Source: JAIVJG01 sp964236735
GTDB taxonomy: Bacteria; Acidobacteriota; Blastocatellia; Pyrinomonadales; Pyrinomonadaceae
Length of the DNA stretch: 64,000 bases
NCBI GenBank assembly: GCA_964236735.1
Contig: CAXSFM010000008.1
Location: 62,001-126,000, forward strand
Reading direction: 5' to 3'
The translations under genes and the position numbers were made by a program. Shown here in pieces: positions 59,209 to 64,000 of the stretch. The notes beneath the pieces are model-generated. The model worked only from the letters and a program-made list of their open reading frames with translations, was not told where the DNA came from and did no database searches. Each line of letters opens with the position of its first letter. Within the stretch, counting starts at the first letter, position 1.

Positions 59209-61458
59209 TTAGAGATTCACACTCCGCCCCTCACGCAAACTGTCTCGGATGCGAAACGTCGCGCGTGTCGTCGCGGCAAGTTCGTCGAGTGGAATTGGTG
59301 AAGGGCTTCCCGCAAGGACAGCAGCGCATACGACGCGCACTTCTTCCGCCTGCCCTTTATCCTGCGCGCGTTGCTTGATGGTTTCCGCACGCCCGTCGCG
59401 GTGCATGGTCGCGCTGCGAAAATCGTCGAGGACGAAGGCGCAACCCTCTCCGAAAATTTCCACGCGCTCTTTCGCGAGCGACTTGTCGCCCTCCGCGAGA
59501 TACGCGATAGAGCCGTGCGAGCCGTCGGCGAAACGCAGAGTTATCAGCACCGAATCTTCATCCGTGATTTCGTGATTGCGACTCTCAATCGCTTCCGCAG
59601 AGACGCGCACGGGCGGCGCGTCCGTCCAGAATTGCATGAGGTCTATGAAGTGACAGACTTCCCCGATGATGCGCCCGCCGCCTTCGCGCGCGTGGTGCGT
59701 CCAATGGCCGGCGGGGATGCGCCCGGCGTTGACGCGATAGACGATGGAGAGCGGCGCGCGTCGCCCGTCGAAAAAATCTTTCGCGCGACGTGCGAGCGGC
59801 GAGAAGCGGCGATTGAAACCGACGGTCAAAGTCTGACGCGGCGCATTCGTCGCGGCTTTCAACACTTCGTCTAACTCCGAGTCATCAAGCGCGAGCGGCT
59901 TTTCGACGAAGACGTGGCGGCCACTTTCCAACGCCAGACGCGCGAGCGCGGCGTGCGTGTCGTGGCGCGTGGCGATGACGACGAGATTGACTTGCGAATC
60001 CGTGACGACCTCCTCCGCGCCCGACGCGCAGACCGCGAAATCGAATTGACGCCCGACGTTGACAGCCGAGACGCCCGACGCTGTCGCGATTGTCTGAAAC
60101 TTCGCGCCCGCCGCTTTCAGTTGCGGCAATAGCATCCCCGTCGCATAGCCGCCCGCGCCGACGAGTCCGACGCGCACATCCGTCTGCGCTCCGACGGCGA
60201 CACTCGCCGCGCTTTCAACGCCTGCAATTTTATGCACCGCCGCTTCGGCACGCGCTGATGCTTCCGCACGCGACGATCCATCAGCGCGTCGCGGCGCGAG
60301 TTCGATGCGGCTTTCGAGTTCGCGCGCGGTGTCGTATTCGAGCAGTACGCCGAGATACGGCTCTTTCGACTCGCCCGTGATGAGTTGATACGCGCGCTCG
60401 CCCTCTGCGATGGGAAAGCGATGCGTGGTCAGAGGCTCGACGTTGATTTTCTGTTGCGCGATGAGGTCGAGAAACGCTTCGATGTTGCGCCCCTCAGTCC
60501 AGCGCACGTAGGCGAAAGGGTAATCGTGGCCGCGCTCTTCGTATTCCGGGTCGTAGCGTCCCGGCCCGTAGGACATCGAGATTTTGAACGTCAGCTCGCG
60601 GCGATAATAAACGTCGCGCGGAATATTCGTGCCGACTCCGCCGACGGCGACGACGCGACCCTTATGGCGCGAGATTTCGCCCGCCAGTTCGACGGGTTGA
60701 TTCGATGAAGTCGCCGCCGTCACGAGCACCGCATCCGCCCCGCGCCCGCGCGTCCACTTTGCGACGAGCCTCTGCGCCTCTTCACCATCAACGGACGCGC
60801 AACCGGCGTCGAGTCCGAGCGTGCGCGCCAGTTCGATTTTCTGCGCGTCGAGGTCTATGCCGAAAACCTGACAGCCGTTCGCGCGCAAGAGTTGCGCGGT
60901 CAATTGTCCGAGCAGTCCGAGACCGATGACGACAACGAATTCGCCGAGCGTCGGTTCGGCAAGCCGCACGCCCTGCAACGCAATCGCGCCGAGCGTGGCA
61001 TAAGCGCCTTCATCGAACGTCACTTCATCCGGCAGGCGCACGCACAGATTCTGCGGCACGGAGAGGGCTTCGGCGTGCGAAGCGTAGCCGAGTCCGGCAC
61101 AGGCCACGCGATCACCGGCGCGAAAGCTCGTCACATCTTCGCCCACCGCCGCGACGATGCCCGCCGCGCTGTAGCCGAGCGCGACATCCGAGTCGAGTTT
61201 CGAGCGGACGGCGTTGAGCGTGCTCGACAGACCTTCTTCGCGCACGCGCCGGAGAGTCTTCCTGACGAGTTCGGGCTGCTCCAACGCGCGGCTCAAAAGA
61301 TTCTGGCGATTCGACTCGACGGCGGCGCGCTCCGTCCCCGCGCTGATGAGCGAGCGGGCGGCGCGCACCAGCACACGACCGCGCTGCCCTGCGGCGGGCA
61401 CAGGCACGTCCGACACTTTCACTTCACCCGTCTGACGATTTTGCAGAATCTGTTTCAT
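59209..61458 (-). CDS. Bi-domain oxidoreductase: zinc-type dehydrogenase fused to Gfo/Idh/MocA
   Basis: The 749-residue protein joins two enzymes. Residues 1-~370 are a medium-chain dehydrogenase (ALGYSAAGIVAAVGEDVTSF; FVVVIGLGLLGQLTAQLLRA). Residues ~425-749 are a Gfo/Idh/MocA domain (VGLVGAGGYATGMLLPQLKA; VFVEKPLALDDSELDEVL; GGGRIIGEVCHFIDLMQFW). Such fusions occur in surface-polysaccharide clusters of several phyla; the substrate is probably a sugar. Its start overlaps the small zinc-ribbon gene by four bases (ATGA). Confidence 0.9.
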   Translation of the reverse strand: MKQILQNRQTGEVKVSDVPVPAAGQRGRVLVRAARSLISAGTERAAVESNRQNLLSRALEQPELVRKTLRRVREEGLSSTLNAVRSKLDSDVALGYSAAGIVAAVGEDVTSFRAGDRVACAGLGYASHAEALSVPQNLCVRLPDEVTFDEGAYATLGAIALQGVRLAEPTLGEFVVVIGLGLLGQLTAQLLRANGCQVFGIDLDAQKIELARTLGLDAGCASVDGEEAQRLVAKWTRGRGADAVLVTAATSSNQPVELAGEISRHKGRVVAVGGVGTNIPRDVYYRRELTFKISMSYGPGRYDPEYEERGHDYPFAYVRWTEGRNIEAFLDLIAQQKINVEPLTTHRFPIAEGERAYQLITGESKEPYLGVLLEYDTARELESRIELAPRRADGSSRAEASARAEAAVHKIAGVESAASVAVGAQTDVRVGLVGAGGYATGMLLPQLKAAGAKFQTIATASGVSAVNVGRQFDFAVCASGAEEVVTDSQVNLVVIATRHDTHAALARLALESGRHVFVEKPLALDDSELDEVLKAATNAPRQTLTVGFNRRFSPLARRAKDFFDGRRAPLSIVYRVNAGRIPAGHWTHHAREGGGRIIGEVCHFIDLMQFWTDAPPVRVSAEAIESRNHEITDEDSVLITLRFADGSHGSIAYLAEGDKSLAKERVEIFGEGCAFVLDDFRSATMHRDGRAETIKQRAQDKGQAEEVRVVCAAVLAGSPSPIPLDELAATTRATFRIRDSLREGRSVNL

Positions 61459-61655
61459 CGCACATGTTGGGTCGGGTCGGGTCGCCAGACGCCCACTTCA
61501 AACCTGTACAGAAGTTCCAGCAACGCCGCCAGCATGAACACGCACAGCGCGACGATGATGACGATGTGCGGCCAACGCAACACATAGCGACGGCACGCAC
61601 GGCATCTGATGCCCCCCATCCGCAGAGGTCTGGCGCAGTAAGGACACTTTGTCAT
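61455..61655 (-). CDS. Small zinc-ribbon membrane protein
   Basis: The 66-residue protein starts MTKCPYCARPLRMGGIRCRA-CRRY, a four-cysteine zinc ribbon (two CxxC pairs). One transmembrane helix (HIVIIVALCVFMLAALLELL) follows. Its last codons overlap the start of the bi-domain dehydrogenase (ATGA), so the two are translationally coupled. A longer frame to 61685 adds ten residues. The role is unknown. Confidence 0.65.
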   Translation of the reverse strand: MTKCPYCARPLRMGGIRCRACRRYVLRWPHIVIIVALCVFMLAALLELLYRFEVGVWRPDPTQHVR

Positions 61656-61855
61656 TTTTTCTCCCGCGAGGAAGGTTCCTGTCAATATGCCATGAACGGG
61701 TCGGGTAACTCACAGTACCAATTGACGGACGGCGCGGTCAACCAAGTTGAGCGCGCCGTCTGTGCTATAGTTTTCTGATTAGATATTTGTGGCGCGCATC
61801 GCTTGAAAGTGATAAGGCGCGCCTTTATTAACACACGACAGCGTTAGAATTCGGC

Positions 61856-62311
61856 ATGAGTATTTTTCAAAGTCTGCTCGACAAACTCGGCCTCGAACAT
61901 TACTTCGCCGCGCGCGAACCGCTCCGCATCTTTCTGCTCGACGACGACATGCTCCGTCACGACTGGTTCGCCAAAAAATTTAAGGGTGACGAAGTTGACG
62001 TGGCCGTTGACGCCGCGCGCGCCATCGAGATGCTCTCCGACAGGCAGTATCAAGCCGTCTTCCTCGACCACGATTTGCTGCCGGAGCATTACAACTCCGA
62101 CACGCGCGACGACGAGCGAACCGGATACGCCGTCGCGCACTGGCTCTCGACGCGCCCGGATCGTCAGGCCGCCGCGCACATCATCGTCCACACGCGCAAT
62201 GCCGACGGCGCTCTCCGCATGGTCGAGCTTTTGCGCCGCGTCGGGCGACAGGCCGAGCACGTTCCCTTTCCTCAACTCGCGCCGAAGATCAAAACTTACT
62301 GGCGTCGTTAA
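61856..62311 (+). CDS. Cyclic-phosphate-processing receiver (cREC) domain protein
   Basis: The 151-residue protein has a receiver-like fold. After an N-terminal helix, IFLLDDDMLRHDWFAKKF gives the acidic cluster. AVFLDHDLLPEHYNSD carries the His/Asp of the cREC group, and IIVHTRNADGALRMVELL is the H-x-x-N-x-x-G segment. Usual two-component receivers have a Lys after the strand; here it is Asn/His. The cREC family is predicted to act on cyclic phosphates, possibly in RNA repair. No histidine kinase is adjacent. Family is likely; activity is inferred. Confidence 0.7.
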   Translation: MSIFQSLLDKLGLEHYFAAREPLRIFLLDDDMLRHDWFAKKFKGDEVDVAVDAARAIEMLSDRQYQAVFLDHDLLPEHYNSDTRDDERTGYAVAHWLSTRPDRQAAAHIIVHTRNADGALRMVELLRRVGRQAEHVPFPQLAPKIKTYWRR

Positions 62312-62323
62312 CATCTCCAAAAC

Positions 62324-63613
62324 ATGATGAAGAGAATGCGTAGAGTTTATCTGTCCATCAACTGCCTGCTGTATCTCGCGCTTGCGTGTGGCGCATCGGC
62401 TTTTGCACAGACGACTGCCGCTCAAGCAAACACAACTTACGATGAGCAGGTCAAGACTCTCTCGGCGCGTCCTGACATCAAGGCCGCTTTCGATCACGTC
62501 GAGCGCAATCGCGACGCCATCCTGCGCGAGTGGATCGCCATCACGGAAATCAACGCGCCTTCCGGCAAAGAAGCGACGCGCGCCGCGTTTATCGAAAACA
62601 TCCTGCGCGGATTTAAGTCGCTCGACGTGCGACGCGACAGTGCCGGCAACATCATCGCCACTCGCAAAGGCGCGGGCGGAGGGTCAACCGTCGTTCTTGA
62701 CGCGCATCTGGACACGGTCTTTCAGGAAGGCTTGAAGATTAAGGTTGAGGTGCGCGACGGCAAAGCTTACGCGCCCGGCATCGGCGACGACACGCGCAAC
62801 CTAGAGGCTCTGCTGGCGATGATTCGCGCGCTCGATGCGGCGCACGTTTCCACGAAAGGCGATCTCATCTTCGTCTTCACCGTCGAGGAAGAGACGAACT
62901 TTCGCGGCGTCAATCAATTCGTCAAAGACAACAAGACGCGCATAGACCAGTACATCGCGCTCGACGGCGGCTACGAGGGATTCACCTACGGCGGCATCGG
63001 CATCAACTGGTACAGGCATCACTTCATCGGCGCGGGCGGTCACACGCGCTCGGCCACGCCGCCTTATTCTGCGACGCTGCCGCTCGCACGCTCCATCGAG
63101 CGCATCTACGCGCTCGCGTTGCCGTCGGACGTGCCGACGAATCTCAACATCGGAATGCTCGGCGGATCAGAAGTCGTCAACGCGAAGGCCGCCAACGCAT
63201 GGTTCACAGTTGACCTGCGCTCGACGAGCAACGAAATCATCGCCGACCTTGAACAAAAGATTGACGTGATTCTCAAGGAAGAAGCCGCGCGCGAAAAGAT
63301 GACGCTCAAAACAGACCGCATCTCTTCGACGCCTGCCGCGCAAATTCCCGGCCACCGCGATTCGCCGCTCGTCAAAACCGCAGAGGCCGTGCATCAAGCG
63401 TTCGGGTTCGCGCCGGACATTTCAGTGACGGGATCGAATGACGGCAACGTCGCGCTGCTCGCGGGACTTTCCGCCATCTCGACCGGCGCAGCGCCGTGCA
63501 ACGACGCGCACGCGCTGACGGAGAACTGTGAGATCGAGCCGTTCTATAAAGGCATCGGGAAGGTGCTGCTGCTCGGCGTCGCGGCGGCGCAACTGGGCGC
63601 GATGAATAAGTGA
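62324..63613 (+). CDS. M20-family metallopeptidase, secreted
   Basis: The 429-residue protein has a signal peptide (about 1-29, ending SAFAQ). The M20 core shows the metal-binding HLDTVFQEG (His and Asp), GDDTRNLEALLAMIRAL (bridging Asp), the Glu pair in FTVEEETNFRG and ALDGGYEGF. A dimerisation domain lies in between. The C-terminal end is GAAPCNDAHALTENCEIEPF. It is a tripeptidase/carboxypeptidase-like enzyme of the periplasm. It begins 12 bases after the cREC gene. Confidence 0.88.
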   Translation: MMKRMRRVYLSINCLLYLALACGASAFAQTTAAQANTTYDEQVKTLSARPDIKAAFDHVERNRDAILREWIAITEINAPSGKEATRAAFIENILRGFKSLDVRRDSAGNIIATRKGAGGGSTVVLDAHLDTVFQEGLKIKVEVRDGKAYAPGIGDDTRNLEALLAMIRALDAAHVSTKGDLIFVFTVEEETNFRGVNQFVKDNKTRIDQYIALDGGYEGFTYGGIGINWYRHHFIGAGGHTRSATPPYSATLPLARSIERIYALALPSDVPTNLNIGMLGGSEVVNAKAANAWFTVDLRSTSNEIIADLEQKIDVILKEEAAREKMTLKTDRISSTPAAQIPGHRDSPLVKTAEAVHQAFGFAPDISVTGSNDGNVALLAGLSAISTGAAPCNDAHALTENCEIEPFYKGIGKVLLLGVAAAQLGAMNK

Positions 63614-63651
63614 GGCCTCACCTCGTAAAAAAATAAAGCCTCATAATCTTT

Positions 63652-64000
63652 ATGGACTTAACCGAACATCCATACTTGTTCCCTTTCTTTTTTATCGGGC
63701 TATGGTTATTTATCTGCGCCTTCTTCGCCGTGATAAGTGGCTGGTTGTCGCTGGCTCGTGATTTCCGCGCAGGTCAGAGGCCGGAGGGAGAGAAGGTTAT
63801 GAATCAGGTGAAGCGGATGGGAGTTGTGCGCGAGAACATGGTTACTCACATGATCGTGTCGGAGTCCGGTTTGTACCTCTATGCAAGTTTACTGTTCCGA
63901 TTCTTGCACCCACCCCTTTTAATTCCATGGTCGCGAGTGCGACGGGCACGTAAAATCAAGACGCTCTGGTGGCACACGTATGATTTCGATCTGGCCTCGA
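63652..64000 (+). CDS. Membrane protein of unknown function, 3' truncated by the window end
   Basis: An open frame from ATG 63652 runs to the end. It has an N-terminal helix (LFPFFFIGLWLFICAFFAVI), followed by a charged stretch and then a hydrophobic YLYASLLFRFLHPPLLIPW. The LHPPLLIPW block with WSRVRRAR after it looks conserved but I cannot name it. At least 116 residues. Confidence 0.55.
   Translation, partial: MDLTEHPYLFPFFFIGLWLFICAFFAVISGWLSLARDFRAGQRPEGEKVMNQVKRMGVVRENMVTHMIVSESGLYLYASLLFRFLHPPLLIPWSRVRRARKIKTLWWHTYDFDLAS

Overview
The window is a GC-rich Gram-negative bacterial chromosome segment with housekeeping genes, most consistent with Acidobacteriota (Blastocatellia-like). The phylum is an inference from the combination of lipid A/Kdo genes (waaA, lpxK), a transmembrane Ser/Thr kinase, PilZ and YVTN-type secreted proteins, a bi-domain dehydrogenase and dense families of intergenic inverted repeats. 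I saw no rRNA, convincing tRNA or CRISPR.

Layout. 1-3.9 kb: end of a SIMPL/DUF541 gene, rsmD, a PilZ gene, a secreted protein and a YVTN propeller protein. 3.87 to about 5.6 kb: an AT-rich island that truncates a Tat-signal flavin amine oxidase and carries a membrane protein and a membrane-anchored GNAT-like protein, followed by an orphan antitoxin-like gene. 6-7.1 kb: tsaD. 8-13.3 kb (minus): hrcA-grpE-dnaK-dnaJ heat-shock operon. 13.8-18.1 kb: SprT-like protease, efp, waaA, lpxK. 18.1-25.1 kb (minus): Ser/Thr kinase; then a membrane glycosyltransferase, a radical SAM protein, atpZ, an atpI-like gene, atpB and atpE (F0 genes without atpF or F1 genes). 25.2-27.4 kb: an SDR and a membrane SGNH protein. 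27.6-40.9 kb (minus): nuoC-D-H-I-J-K-L-M-N with two DinB-family genes and an AllA-like gene embedded. 41-43.9 kb (minus): a three-gene cassette of exported proteins, flanked by a duplicated nuoC start region. 44.3-49.5 kb (plus): rpmE, DUF1385, prfA, prolyl oligopeptidase. 49.6-50.8 kb (minus): nuoB and nuoA. 50.9-56.9 kb: S41 peptidase, mog-like, a secreted-protein gene with an in-frame amber codon, carB. 57-64 kb: Uma2 nuclease, small membrane protein, DnaC-like ATPase, bi-domain dehydrogenase, cREC receiver protein, M20 peptidase and a truncated membrane protein.

How it works together. The nuo genes encode the membrane arm and quinone module of complex I (A-D, H-N). The NADH module nuoE/F/G is not in the window. 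nuoAB are separated from nuoC-N by about 8.7 kb of unrelated, largely opposite-strand genes. Proton motive force from this complex would feed the F0 motor encoded at 20-22 kb.

The most unusual items are: the exported-protein cassette with its duplicated nuoC initiation region and a Tyr/Cys-rich protein; the AT-rich island with a membrane GNAT; several families of imperfect inverted repeats that fill most nuo spacers; a MITE-like element with terminal inverted repeats at 20.15-20.30 kb; an amber codon exactly at a signal-peptide junction; and His-rich segments in NuoL and AtpB.
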